A stretch of 64,000 bases of DNA, from NCBI GenBank assembly GCA_947579665.1, contig OX388347.1, positions 22,064,562 through 22,128,561 on the forward strand. The letters run 5' to 3'. Source of the DNA: Sympetrum striolatum (lineage: Eukaryota; Arthropoda; Insecta; Odonata; Libellulidae). The translations under genes and the position numbers were made by a program. Each line of letters opens with the position of its first letter. Position 1 is the stretch's first letter. The notes beneath the pieces are model-generated. The model was given only the letters and a program-made list of their open reading frames with translations. It did not search any database and had not been told where the DNA came from. Below are positions 50,745-63,239 of the stretch, piece after piece.

Positions 50745-53700
50745 TTCTAAGAATTTCAGAACTATATTTCATTGTAGCGTTGTCATTCTTATGTTTGAAC
50801 GTAAGCCGAAATAGAAAACATGTTGTTGACGATAACTGATATCCACGATAAATTGAGAAGGAGAGGGGAAATAAAGAAACAGATAATTTAGGATAAATGA
50901 GAGGTTTCATTCCAAGACATCTGTAAAATTGTTCCTCTTCTTTTTATCACGGAGTTTCACAAAAACAAGTCTTGCGCTGTGAACCTCATGCGTCGGAAAT
51001 GCTATTTTACTAGTGAGCTAGAATAACCAAGCTTATGACACTAATTTGGTGATAGAACTAGTCGGTAGTAATTTTTGGTGAATATTTGAGCATTATCTGA
51101 CTCACTTAATCTTGTGATAGACCTCATCATTAAATTTGCTAAATATCAATTACATCTTGAATAAAACTAAATGATTCAACTAACAGCTCAAAAGTAAATA
51201 ATGGAAATATTCCTGTCATAAAATTTACAATTGGGTACTACCTCCAAATTGTTAGATGACAATTTGAGTAAAACGATCTAAACATTTATATCGAGAAATT
51301 ATAACAACATAAGAGCATTAAAATTCTTAATTATAGTATTATAATTATAGTTTCTCGATAGTGAAACAAGAAAATCGATTTCATGCTTACACAATTCTAT
51401 GCATTTGATATTTCATTGAATAAATGTTCTAATCATGCATAATCATGCAAATATTCATCATGCATATACATGTAACGGCACTAGTAAATTAAAATTGGTG
51501 ATAAATGATCCGCAGCAGTGTTGACACCCGTAATTTAGGAGGAAATCCTAGTTTTCTCTTCTTTTCCTTGCCTCTTGGAATGGGAAACCCATATTTTACG
51601 ATCATACTCAAGATGAAGCCTCATAAATGGCGGTTAAATATTCTTGGAGGGGAAGACATCTTTCATGGTGCTCATTCTTCCAAACACAATTAGAGTTTTA
51701 ATAAGAAGGGGGCTTCATAGAAATCCCAGGGTTCAAAAACGAGGCTTTTCCGAGTAAAGGTGGCCAGAAGTTCGCAAAAATTTGTAATTTCCCGATTTGC
51801 GGAATGGAAAACTGAGGAAAGCGTGGGTGAAATCAAGGAATACGTCGGCAAGGCAACGCTTTGGGATGACTTCTGTACGCTCATTCGACTCCTTTTCTCG
51901 CGAGATTTTTTGCATCGCTTTGTCTCTCACGACATCTTCCTCATTTTCGAATACTTGAGGCGAATCATTCGAATTTAATGAAAACTATGTTCCCTCCCTC
52001 CTTCCTCCATCGCATTTCCTTTTATAATAAAACGGTCATTTTCGGGAATATGTTCGAGACTTGGAAATTATGAGAGCCTTGAGGAATTCCTTAAAGTCCG
52101 CTTCTTCCTACTGAAGGTCTCTTTATAATTCCTCAAATACTTTCGTTTGTCGAGTTCTTCCCGAGCAGAATTTTTGCGTGTTCGAACACTACCGTTTTTA
52201 TACTTTAGAAAAATACGAATGTTTTAGTTATATTTTCTCAGATGGAAATAAGAAAAACAATTTTGAGTAATTCCATGAGAAAGAACTTTTGTTACGACCT
52301 AGCTGACGTTGCCCTATTAACATTTTCAGGCCAACAAGTGCATCGCAACCTAGGTCCTAATGAAAGTATTTATAGTAGAATTAAACAAAGTGCTTTTTTT
52401 CCTCCATTATGGATAAATTACCACGAAGTAACGCCAAAAGTCATGATATTAGTTACCTATTTTCTACCTATCTTATTCTAAAAGCTAGGTGAAAAATATA
52501 AGCAAAATAAATAATTAATATTTATTAAACAAATTAAACAGTTAAAATCCATTTAGCAATTAATTTAATTCAATACCAAACGCTTTTGATACTTGGCTAT
52601 TTTATTAAAGTAAAGGTAGCACGCAGCCTAAGTGGGTTAAATGGTTTGTATGCTATCTCCAGGTATAAAAAGTTCCCACTCTCGCCTGAATTTTTAATTC
52701 ATATTTGATAAAATATTTTATTGAGGTTGAAACTCCGTCCACTCTCGACTGGCTAAATTATAAAATTCTCGGAACCACTCCCAGGAGAATGAATTCCTAA
52801 ATATATCCACTGCTCGTAATTAGTGGCGGATCGAACTTAATATCATTGTTTTAGTAGTTCTTCGAATTGAAAATTAAAACTGTTTCACCTAACAAATACA
52901 ATAAATATACCTTGTAGTGAATTGAAATTATATCATCGACTATGTGATAAAATATTTGGAACATGAAAGATTTTTTTCTTTTCATGTCATCGATACCACA
53001 GCATTTGTAGACACGAATGATGACTTATAAGATCTTTAATGAAAGAATGTCACCATGTCTCATATTCTCTTATTTATCATATGTTATATTTCACAATATC
53101 TATTTAATATACAATATGTTATAAAACATGAAAATGATTGCGTGGAATTTCTCTCTTTCAAATTTGTTATTAAACATAAATTCATTACTAACGCAAATCC
53201 ATACTCCGTACGTATTTGTGCCTGAGCAGTTAGTAAAATTTTGCTCTCCTTGACATTTTCAGATAATCGCTAAGTGGTGAAACTGATCCTGGTTACATTA
53301 AGCTGACGCATGGATTTTTATGTGATGAAATTAAGACTGAATGAACGATATGTTTCTGATTTTCAAAATGTCATACTATTACAAATAGGAAACTATAACG
53401 AGGATATATGTGTCAAAAATATTTCTTGTTTAACCTCTATATCTATAATAATGCGAAATCTCAAATCCCTTCCTCCACCGATATCGTAACATGAAAAGGA
53501 AAGGATCTTTGCATTCCAAGGTTTCAAAAAGCGATGGGAAAATTCTCTGGCCGCAATTAAGTTATTCCTCCGGGACACGATTCCGGGATTGCATCCGGAC
53601 GAAACAGTGCCAGTTTGGAGTTTGATCAAAATTCTTACGCTGAAATTGGCGTGAAAAGTGGTCGGTAGATGCCAGCACTTGCGGCGTTAAACGGGAACTG

Positions 53701-56700
53701 CCTGCTGAGATTCTCCTCGGGCGGTCACCATAGAGATGGATGCACGTGATGCGCTATTCTCATGCTAATCATATACATCCCATTCTGAAGTAACGCACAG
53801 TCCGTAATACAAGGATGAATGAGGTTGTTGGCTATATTTCAACGTAAACCATTTCGAAGTCAACAAAGTTACCGAGTAAGTATATGAGCAGTTAAACATT
53901 ACGATTTTCTAAGTTTCATTATCTGTCATGGATATACCAAAGTGTTTTTGCTAAATTCCAAAATCCCCCTTATAAAGTTATAAATTTAAAGGTAACTTTA
54001 GAGACCTGTGAATTAAGGCCAAGTCGATAAGAGCATTAGTGGCTCCAAAACCCATCCCAAGGATACTGCTAAAGTAATATCACTGGGTTAATTTTTTCAA
54101 TTTCAAAGGCTCCGCAGAGCATGAAAGAGAATTAGCTCATAGATATAACTGCAGAAATGGCAGGATGATTTTAAGTGGACACTCGGGTGTTCCGTATAAA
54201 TTAATTAAACTTAATCTTCTGGAGCCAAGCGGATGATGTGCAGCGTAAATAACCCTTGGTTTGAGCCCCGGCAAGTAGTATCACATTAGGGCGGAGCTGA
54301 TGAACGCTGAAAAAACTTATAAATTTAATAGGAAAACTTGTACTTCTGATGCCTTAAGATTGCTGTTTGATTTTGACTGTAATAAATAACTATTGAAATG
54401 ATTACAAAATATTTGAGTGTTTCTCTTTAATAAAATATTCAATAGATAGACTTAACTACAAATAATGCATACGACGCATACGTAGGTTTTGTAGCAACAT
54501 AATAGGTAATCGCCTGATAAAAAAAACGTTGGTACATAACTTAGGTTGTCATAGTCAGTCTTAGGTAATCATTATGCATTATTTGTTGTGTAGTAAAATA
54601 TTCATTCCATGGTTTTTGTTGCAATAATTACCATAAAGTTTGATGTTATTCTGTTTAATTTTATCTTCGTAAACTCAATCGCTTGAGGACTGATCGGATT
54701 CTCAATTAAGCCAAAAAGGTTTCTAAGAGCGTTGAAGATGAAATGAGGCTTACAAGGAAATGTGAGGAGTGAGGATGTTTTCCTTGATTTCCTAAATTAG
54801 CAATTATGTTATCTGTGAATCAGCGCAGGTCTACAGCACATTCTTTCTATGAACAGCAGTATTATAGTAAAATTTTATTTCATGTCGTATTTAATAAGAA
54901 GTAAATAAAATGAATGCCAACATTCAAATTTGCTCATACCTAAGCAGCTTGCATATCATCACAACCATTACCAAAACGATACGATGATACTTTTCCTCTG
55001 ATGTGCGATCTTAAATATCAATTAAAATTTTCCCATCAGTTACCATATAAATACATCCACTAGGTGTGCTACGTCTTGTGCCTCTCCCTCCTTTGGTCAG
55101 TAAAGTTTGTAGCTAAACAAAATTCAAGCCTTAATATTGAAGTTACACCGTAATATTTACCATTTTCATTCAATGCTGTATAAATGAACGATGTCCATTC
55201 TGTGTTTTAATATTGACTCTCTATAATTCTGTTCTTAATCATTTTTCTCCTTAATTTGTAACTTTCTCGTCGCTTTTGGGGTTTTTCGGTACTATATCCG
55301 TTTAAGTCTTTTTTCGCTTTTATCAACCGTAGAAATTTTGCCAATTTCGTATTTTCTATTTGATGAACACAGTAAACATTTTTCCTAATTATTTACGAGC
55401 CATTAAACAATTAAATATTCATTATATGTCTTTTTTATTTAATACACTACATAACCTATAATTATGTCGATTAAATTAATTTGTATCCCGCCATTACTTG
55501 AAAATATTACGGCCTTGTTCCATTTTCAGATATTTTTCATATTTTCGAAAGCACAAATAATAAGTGTCGGAAGAACTAAATTTCAATATCATGAGAGGAA
55601 GGTGATAAACTGACGAAATCGAGTTACAGCAAGCACAATATGTTTCGTAATATTGATGGGATAATCAATTCGAACGGTGGATCATGCGTACATACATTTG
55701 TGGCCACTTCTAAATTCTAAAACACACATTCCGGAGCCGAGCGCTGCCTTTAATTCGTCCCAATATCGCAAACTGCCATCGCAAATTTAAAATATGCACG
55801 CGCTTCGGAATTCCGTCTGCAATTTGTTGGAAAGCCTCCCGAAATATTAAACATTCATAACTTTTCCCGCGAAAGTTTATAAAAACAGGAGAGCATCGAT
55901 CGACAGAGAGGCAGGGAACCCACATTTTTTATTTCCACGCGTCCCGATGTGTAGTATAGGAAGCCATAAAATTTTGATGACGTTATTTTAAAGCCTCGCT
56001 ATTTTTAAAACGCGGACCTTTCGCGATTAATTAGTGAACGTCCGAAGACTGGGAAGTGGCATTCGACCGAAATTCCCAAGGACGAGAGAAGAAATGAAAT
56101 TTTCATAAAAGCACCGAATCCACAGTGTATAAATTAAGCAGTTAACTCCGGGCGAAGATTAACATGCGGGTCAGACATAATGCTCGGGAGTTACATAGGC
56201 CTTGGGTCTTGGCTAGCATATTTTCATACGAATCACGCCCGGCAAACCAGATTACTAATTAGCTCTAATTTAATCCGGGAGCGGGCGAAAGGAGGTATCT
56301 CTGAATTTTTAACAGGATCGACAAATAAAAACGTAAGCAACTCATTCTAAAGGGGCTTTTTACTGCTGAGGAGAAAGGGGAGTTGCCTCTCTTGACGTTT
56401 AATGAGGTAAATGTGGTCAAGGACCGTTGAAAATGCCGCCGACTACCTTTTCTGCGGTTCTCAGGAAATAGAGGCCTTTTTTCTCCGCCAAAGGATCCAT
56501 ACTCGAGAGAGAGAAAAATTCAAAGTAAAGCGGAAAAGAAGACTGAATAAAAATCACCTGTTTCCGCGGGCGGAACACCTAAGAGGAGCGGGTTCAGAGG
56601 GAAGGTATCGTAACTGGAATTACAGCCAGTCCAGATGTTTCGTCTATGCTCAGGGCTTATGTTTCGTTATGACTTGTAAGGAAAGAGTATATGATATTTA

Positions 56701-59700
56701 TGTAGATTCGTGTGTTCAGAGATTGCTCGAAAGAACGTATTATTATGATTATAAAAATATGATACTATTGGACTAATCTAGGAACCCTGAAAAATCTTGC
56801 ATGGATGACTATGTTTTCTTTTAATTGCATATCATCATAATCGTATTTAGCTAAAGTCGTATATCAATTTCAACTGTGATAGAAATGCAACTGTGATCCT
56901 AAAATTTTAATATAATGTAATGTCATAATTACGCTGCTACTACACATTTTATCTCTATTTTTATCTTTATTTTTTTAAATCTAGAGGTAATTATAATAAA
57001 TAAATAGTCATTCTGTGGCAACACATATAACTGAATGCATTTATTACGTTAATAACCTACAAGACGTGACAACAATCCAAATATAAAAAGCATAAAATTA
57101 CATAAAACTCTCAACTACAATTTAGCACGTAAAGCATACATTTATTATTTCAAAACAATATTCTAACTGTAAAATCTTTCAAAATTACAAAAATTGCGTA
57201 AAAAAATATATAGCATATAATACACTAACTTATCAACAACTTTCCTTCCCTCTGAGTACAAGATTTTCCCGGGTTCCCAGTAGGCCTTCGCAGCTGACAA
57301 GTCCCCATGACCGTATGTGGAAGCACAAGAAATAGAAATTCTTTTAGAGGAATGGAAGTTATGCGTATTAAGTGTTTGATAGTGTGTTGTCGATGTTACA
57401 GTAAAGTAAGTTGCAAGCGAAGGGTTAAATTTGTATGCAACAGGGTAACTCGTTGACTAAATAAGGCCCTGTAATGAAGCAGTATTTTCGCATTCGTTGT
57501 GTAGAGCTGGCGAAAGTTTTTTACGTGTCTGGTGAACGATAAATTTAAATCAAGGAAATAACGGCAATTGTTGAACTTTACACTTTAGCTGTATGGGATT
57601 GACAGAACAGTATTTTCGCCGTGCATTCGATGGTAAGTTTTGGTTGTATTTAATGTTATCCAGTCTCTATTAAAAGGATAGCCAATAGTGTTACAGTAAT
57701 CCCTTATTTGGTGTTTTGAAGAGCTCATGTACTCAGACCTAGTATATCCTCTCGTGATTTCAAAGTTTCATATAGTGAAATAAAATGTGATGGTCAGGTG
57801 TTCCAAAAACACAGATAAGTGATGGTCATAATGAAACAAAAGACTTGTGAATTGTATTTTACGCAACATCTTACGCAGTTTTCGATTTTTTGACATTTAG
57901 ATCTGACAGATGGAGTCAGAATTATTATTTGTAAGGGGAGGAAATGGTGGTATTTTTAAAGGAGAATTCCACAAACTACCGATTGAATTTGGTGATTGAA
58001 AGAAGAGAGACGTTGAGGACAAAAGGGAATGTATGAAAATATATGGTTCGCGTTTGTGGGAAACGGAGGATGCGTGCAGGGGACTTTTGGAGGAATATTT
58101 CGAACACGAGAAGCAATTATTACCCCGAAAAGAAACAGGGCAGCCTTCTATGTTAGTAACTATTCTTACTCCTTTGATATTCTGCAAGACGCGAACTTTG
58201 AAGAGTTGAATAAAAATTTGTATTCTGTTTCAGCGCAATGTTCTTTGTAAAAGAAAGGTCCGTTAGGAAAAGTATGAAATGCGTGTGTTTAAACCGATGC
58301 CTTTAACTAAGAGAAAACAAAAATAATTGGAATCGAAAGAAGCTGCTGTTTTCAACACGAAGAAAAGCAGTTGTGACGTAAAGTATTATTATTTTGCCAA
58401 CCAAAAGGAATAATAAAAATAACTGAAGAAAAGCTACTAATATAAACTAAAATAAAACTAAACATTGTTTTTAAAAAATGTATAATAATAATTTATTAAA
58501 CGCAAACTGGATTCCCCATTTGCATAATTTGTTTTAAATAGACAGAAAAACAAAGACCTAAAGGTAAAAAAGAAACAATTTACAGAATAATATAGAAACC
58601 AATCGATGGATGCGGCTGTGATGTCGTGTTAAGTCATAATTAAAGATAGACTCAGTTTTCAAAGAGATCTCAGAAATCAATCAATTGTGTAAGCCTTTCT
58701 TTCTTGTGGTATTCAAGGAATCGCTGAAGAAGTCCACAATTTTGGATGATTCATTAACCGACCTACTGATTCTGGGTTTGGGAGAAAACTTGTGAGCATC
58801 TTTCCTAGAGAAGGGCAAAGCCAATGAAGTAGATTTCATAAAACAAATAAGATTAAGATAAGATCAGCTTTTTTGAGGAGATGATATGTATATCAAAACC
58901 GATTTAATTGCATTTCGGTAACTTAGTTGTTAGTAGAGATGTTGGATTTCGCACTTTAAAGTATTGATTGAATTATACTATTTCCTCTTGCATTAAGCTC
59001 TAAGTTTTGGATTTATTTCATTTTCTCCGTTCCAAGTAAAACGAAAGCCTTTAGTGCCACAATCATCCATAATTTGGCTTTATAAAGAGTTCTTGAACTC
59101 AGGCCTAGAATATCTACTGGCAATTCCACAGCATTTTAATTAAATACGGTGAAATAAAATATTACAGCATAAGTTTTGATATTGTCTCCTTCATATAGTT
59201 CAGTTTGTTGTAATATTATTCAATTTAAATCCATGGAATAAAAACATGTGTCTTGTAAAGCGCGCATAGAAGATTTAAATACTTATGATTTGTAGGGTTG
59301 AATCTAAATTTTATTTAGAAAAAAGACTGCAATGGCAAAAATGCTGCTGGATTTAATTTTTTTCCATAGTATCGGATGGAAAAAGATAATGTAAGAATGC
59401 CCAAAGTAACGAAATTTGCATTGGTTATGAGGTGGACGTACATTTAAAAAAATATTAGTATGGATGGAAGCGGTTCTTTCAAAGAAATTCCTTTTCATAC
59501 CGAAGGAAACAGTATAGGACAGAAGTTCGAATAGTGCTGATTTTTGAAATTCTTTTTTAAGATTTGTAAGACGCCTAATGATCGAGATTCATAGATATTG
59601 CCAATTGTGAGTGGTTGAATTTCAAAAATGATATTGTCTCCTTTTCTTTATCTCAACATGGATTTATATTTTGATTGTGTACCCGATACCTAAGCTCAAG
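50745..59700. other. Long non-coding stretch with islands at 53440-53780 and 55700-56660
   Basis: A hairpin with 16-bp arms and one mismatch (TATCGAGAAATTATAA) lies at 51289-51360. A GC-richer patch with several overlapping frames lies at 51500-52050. The 55700-56660 block is the largest island. It has CpG-rich words, a CTAATTAGCTCTAATTTAAT homeodomain-like cluster near 56251-56272, and a 121-codon frame (56411-56776) with no domain. Nothing qualifies as a gene. Confidence 0.4.
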
Positions 59701-59711
59701 GCCTAAGCTAA

Positions 59712-59961
59712 GGGTTTAGGTGACTTTGCACATAAGGGCGTGCACCCAGGAAAATTCCCAAGGAAAAACGGACTTGAAAAAAGTCTGACAGGGCCGGGAA
59801 TCGAACCCGGGATTGATGGGTGGATGGATGGAATGGATGGTTATGATGGTTATGTTGGATGGAATGGATGGTTAAGGCAGCCTCCCGGTTAGAGGAAGAT
59901 CCCGGGTTCGATTCCCGGCCCTGTCAGACTTTTTTCAAGTCCGTTTTTCCTTGGGAATTTT
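59712..59961. mobile_element. Head-to-head SINE foldback with ATGG-repeat loop
   Basis: The left arm is a minus-strand copy of the same SINE as at 18386-18863 (tail GGGTTTAGGTGACTTTGC, body, B box). The right arm is a plus-strand copy beginning ATGGTTAAGGCAGCCTCCCG. Positions 59751-59813 and 59899-59961 are inverted copies, identical over all 63 bp by eye. The loop holds a degenerate GGATGGAATGGATGG array (59815-59871) that merges into the A box of the right arm. The right arm stops within a few bases of the point where the palindrome at 18853 stops. No target duplication is evident. Confidence 0.82.
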
Positions 59962-59969
59962 TATTAATA

Positions 59970-60740
59970 CGTTAACTTTGGTGTTTAAAGGTCTGTCTCA
60001 TGGAGGAAAAAATTGTTCTAATAAACGAAAACAAGCATTAAAAAGGATATGAACCGATTTTCAGGGAAAATAATGGTTGAAGGCGTTGCGACAAGTCAAT
60101 CCGATGATTAATACCCAATGACTGCGATTTCTTTTATAAAAATCCATCATTTCCTATGCATATCAGAATGAGTAACATAAGAGGTCAGGCCAACTTTGAT
60201 AAAAATATCACTTGAAGAGAAAACGGTGCAGACTTTTTAATAAGAGCGTTTCTAAGAGCGACGTTCCATTCAACTCCATGACAAGGAATGAGAGCGCTCG
60301 GGGGTCCGTTGAAACCCATATTTATCGCTCTTTTTCCTTCATCTTTATAAAACCCTCACTCATCATCCGCGATCCCTAGGGGCCTATCTCCCTTTCCTCC
60401 GCCAATCATTATACGCTCCCCTTTTCAATTCCTTTTTATTCTAATTCTATCAATTACTTCTCCCTAAGGGTATGGTTTATTAGGTCATGCTAAAGGTGCA
60501 ATTTCTAAAAATATGCTCATCTCTCTTATATTTATCTGATCCTTTTTTCCCCTATCGAAATCGAGAATTAGAGTTGGAATAGCTTTCAATCCATTGGAGT
60601 TATAGGAATTCGGCGTTTAAGAGATTTCTTTCTGATCTTTGATAATCTCCGGTTTCGAAGATTTACTGCGGATCATCCAGGGAACCCCAGACCACCATTT
60701 GCTGGTAGATTTGGATCATTTTACTAATTTAACATATTGA
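59970..60740. other. Non-coding, pyrimidine-rich in part
   Basis: The 60240-60480 segment is GC-richer, then pyrimidine-rich on the plus strand, and has a TATAAAA word near 60347 and CCAATCA near 60402. This could be read as a promoter, but no transcript or initiator can be shown. Confidence 0.4.
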
Positions 60741-61112
60741 TCCACAGAAATGTGTCAGAAATGTGTGATCAGTGAAAAAGAGTATCATAATATATGTAAA
60801 TATTTCAATCTAGCTCCTCTTAGTGCAAGAAGGTCCGTGTTTGATGCTATGTTTCTTGTTAATATAGTAAGAGGAACCATTTTTTCACCTAATTTGCTGG
60901 AATTAATTAACCTTAATGTTCCAAATAAAAGAACTCGTCACACATCTCTTTTCCATGACATTTTTGGAAGAGTTGATATTATGAGACACGAACCTCTCTC
61001 ACGGACCATGAAAACAGTCAATGAAATTTTAAATCATTGTAATTGTGATATTTTTATTGACTCCCTGATGTCACTAAGGAGGAAATTTTACCACTATTTT
61101 AATTGTTTTTAA
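60741..61112 (+). pseudogene. LINE reverse-transcriptase C-terminus, 5'-truncated but open
   Basis: This 123-codon open stretch ends at a natural stop. It carries the C-terminal signature of jockey/CR1/I-type LINE proteins. YFNLAPLSARRSVFDAMFL matches the usual L.L..L..RR..D..FL. It is followed by IVRGTIFSPNLLELINLNVP, NKRTRHTSLF, and EPLSRTMKTVNEIL...DIF matching P..R....N......D.F. A stop lies just upstream at 60738-60740, and nothing of the catalytic domain is readable before it, so this is probably a 5'-truncated insertion. With no stops or frameshifts, it looks younger than the LINE relic at 50090. It is too short to be functional alone. The exact clade cannot be resolved from the C-terminus. 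Confidence 0.85.
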
Positions 61113-61243
61113 TATTTTTGACTGTATTTTAGTGTATTTTATGTATTTTTCGTTGATTTTTATATTCTTTTGTATTTTATTATAACACTTGTAATTTGGG
61201 CTATCTGTTAGCGTTAAATAAATTAATAATAATAATAATAAAT
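61113..61243 (+). repeat. LINE 3' UTR with (AAT)n tail
   Basis: About 110 bp of T-rich sequence follow the stop. Then comes TTAGCGTTAAATAAATTAAT and a run of AAT repeats (61222-61243). Tails of TAA or AAT repeats in place of poly(A) occur in several insect LINE families. Confidence 0.75.
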
Positions 61244-61249
61244 CAAAAC

Positions 61250-63055
61250 TGTCTCCTCGATCATGCGTCAATTAAATATTGTGTATATTGTGTCGAATCA
61301 TCAGCAGCATAATTTCGAAGATATTTTTTTCACGCCCTCTCTTAAGAAGTTGACGTAAACAATGATAAAACCTAGAAGTAAAGTTAAATAGATATTATTC
61401 ACATCTTTCTACAGGCATTCAGTTCTACTAGTTTTAGAATTGTGATTTAGATAGAAAACGAATGATTTTGGATGGGTGTTACAGAACAACTAAGTTGTTC
61501 TTCGTACTACCCTAAGTATTTTAGTATAGCTACTAGCGGATCAGTAAAATTTAGCTTTAACTTAGTTATTAATCCAACCTCAAACAATATTAGATAACTA
61601 CGCACTACTTGTTTTATGGTTAACTGCAATGCAATGTTCAGTTTGGCCGGATTTGTAATAGCATTCTTGTGAGGGAATTTATGTATGCTTCAATATAATA
61701 AAGAGTTTTTGGGTATCTCTTGAATGAAACTCGATAATATCAGCGTTGAAGTTTGGAATTAGAAGAAAATATTTAACTTAGAGTTAGGTGGAACAAACAA
61801 ATCATTCAAATTAATAAATATTGTTAATTGACCTGTTATATATGAATCTAAATAGAAGGTTCGATTGATTATTATTCTTTGCATTGCTGAATATATTGAT
61901 AAAACATTGGACAATAAAAATAAAATAGACCTACTCCATGCTTTGCAAACAGAGTTTTGATTCGGAATTTCTTGATTGAAATAATTAGTGTCTTTGTCTT
62001 GTATTGGCGAAGGTCTGGACTTCATGGTGTGAAAAGTTTGATAAATGTTTCGTGTTCATACGCTATACCTTGGTAATCTGCTTAATTTAATTCATGAATG
62101 AAATTCTGCGTACAATTACGCCACCATTGTTGATAATTTCGCACAATTCTTTTTAATATCACACATGTACATCTTATTTATTAATCGAATAAAAGCACAA
62201 TAAATAAATGCAATTAAGAACTAAAAACTAAGAACTTAACAAATAATTTTAGTCAAAAGTGAACAATATCAATGCGCCATTAAGGAACGCCGTGATTGCA
62301 AGAAGTACGTGGGTTTATCATTATCTTTTAATCATTTACACTATTAGTCATTAATCCATGATTCAGACTTCCTCATTCCTACACCCACTCCGTTTCATTT
62401 TCATTTTCTTCTCCTTTTGTTTTATGTATTCTCTTATGCCTTTTTCCTCACCTTCTTTTCCTCCCATTTCCCACATAAAAGAGGAGTACCTCAAGAGAGC
62501 ACGGACTGGTTTTTCCCTGACGTCATCGTATGTGCACTGTTCACGCACCCGAGTTCACGCCCGCATCACGACCGTTCACACTCCACTAAGTACTCCTATT
62601 TGAGGAGTCGTTGCGGTTTAAAGGAGGGTTTGGTGGTCTCAAAACAGGGCTTGCCACATTCCTAGCTTTGCTTTCGTACGCATCAATGTATTGTTTTATT
62701 AAAGTCATTGACCTCGTTTGTGTAATTTTGTACGATACTATAAATTACTGTTAGTCCGTTTTAAAGTGGTGCGTTTTAAATCAATATTTGACATAAAAAT
62801 TAGTAACATTTTTGTTGAATAACTTGTTATAATTATTTCTACCATGGACGTATTAAAAATCTTGTGCTGAAAGAAAAGACTGACTTTCAGGGATCTAAAT
62901 TTCGAAAACATAAAATGGAAATGTTAATAAAGTTTGATTCTAACATAGGTATCAAATTAATGGAGGCTAACGCATATTTACCAACTTGTAGCCAAACTGT
63001 TCAGTGAATTTATACTTAATTAAGTCGTAGTTGAATTTAAGTGATTGACTAATTA
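61250..63055. other. AT-rich non-coding stretch with a pyrimidine-rich island
   Basis: The 62360-62660 segment is GC-richer and pyrimidine-biased on the plus strand. It has overlapping frames on both strands (up to 82 codons), none recognisable. Nothing else is supported. Confidence 0.45.
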
Positions 63056-63062
63056 ACTTCCC

Positions 63063-63190
63063 GCCTGCGGTGGCGGAATGGTTAGCGTGCAAGCTACTCC
63101 AACGCCAAGGTCCCGGGTTCATGTCCCGGCTAGTCGGATTTTTCGGGCTAGGGAATGTTTGTGTGTCTTCGTGAATAGTATTAATCATTG
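63063..63190 (+). mobile_element. tRNA-derived SINE
   Basis: The head reads GCGGTGGCGGAATGGTTAGC (A box TGGCGGAATGG-type), then a spacer, then B box GGTTCATGTCC in CCCGGGTTCATGTCCCGG. A body beginning TTTTTCGGGCTAGGGAATG and TGTGTGTCTTCGTG follows. The A-to-B spacing is tRNA-like, but the anticodon arm does not pair and the head does not close as a tRNA. The TTTCGGGCT segment is shared with the minus-strand SINE at 32215-32310. The 3' boundary is uncertain and may extend to the AT-rich repeats near 63270. Confidence 0.7.
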
Positions 63191-63239
63191 AAATGGATGT
63201 TATTAGGTTCTTCGTGTTTTCATTAGAGAAGTTGTCATT

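Noticed and set aside
54220..54275. tRNA-like head (GGAGCCAAGCGGATGATG, GGTTTGAGCCCC)
   Set aside because: The B box departs from consensus at conserved positions, and no body, tail or duplication is recognisable. It could be a very old SINE but is not supportable.
54459..54585. Inverted CAAATAATGCATA words about 100 bp apart
   Set aside because: The match is only 13 bp in AT-rich DNA with no longer arms or flanking duplication, which is compatible with chance.
60340..60410. Promoter suggested by TATAAAA and CCAATCA words
   Set aside because: The order and spacing do not form a coherent promoter, and no downstream gene is recognised. Such words are frequent in AT-rich DNA.
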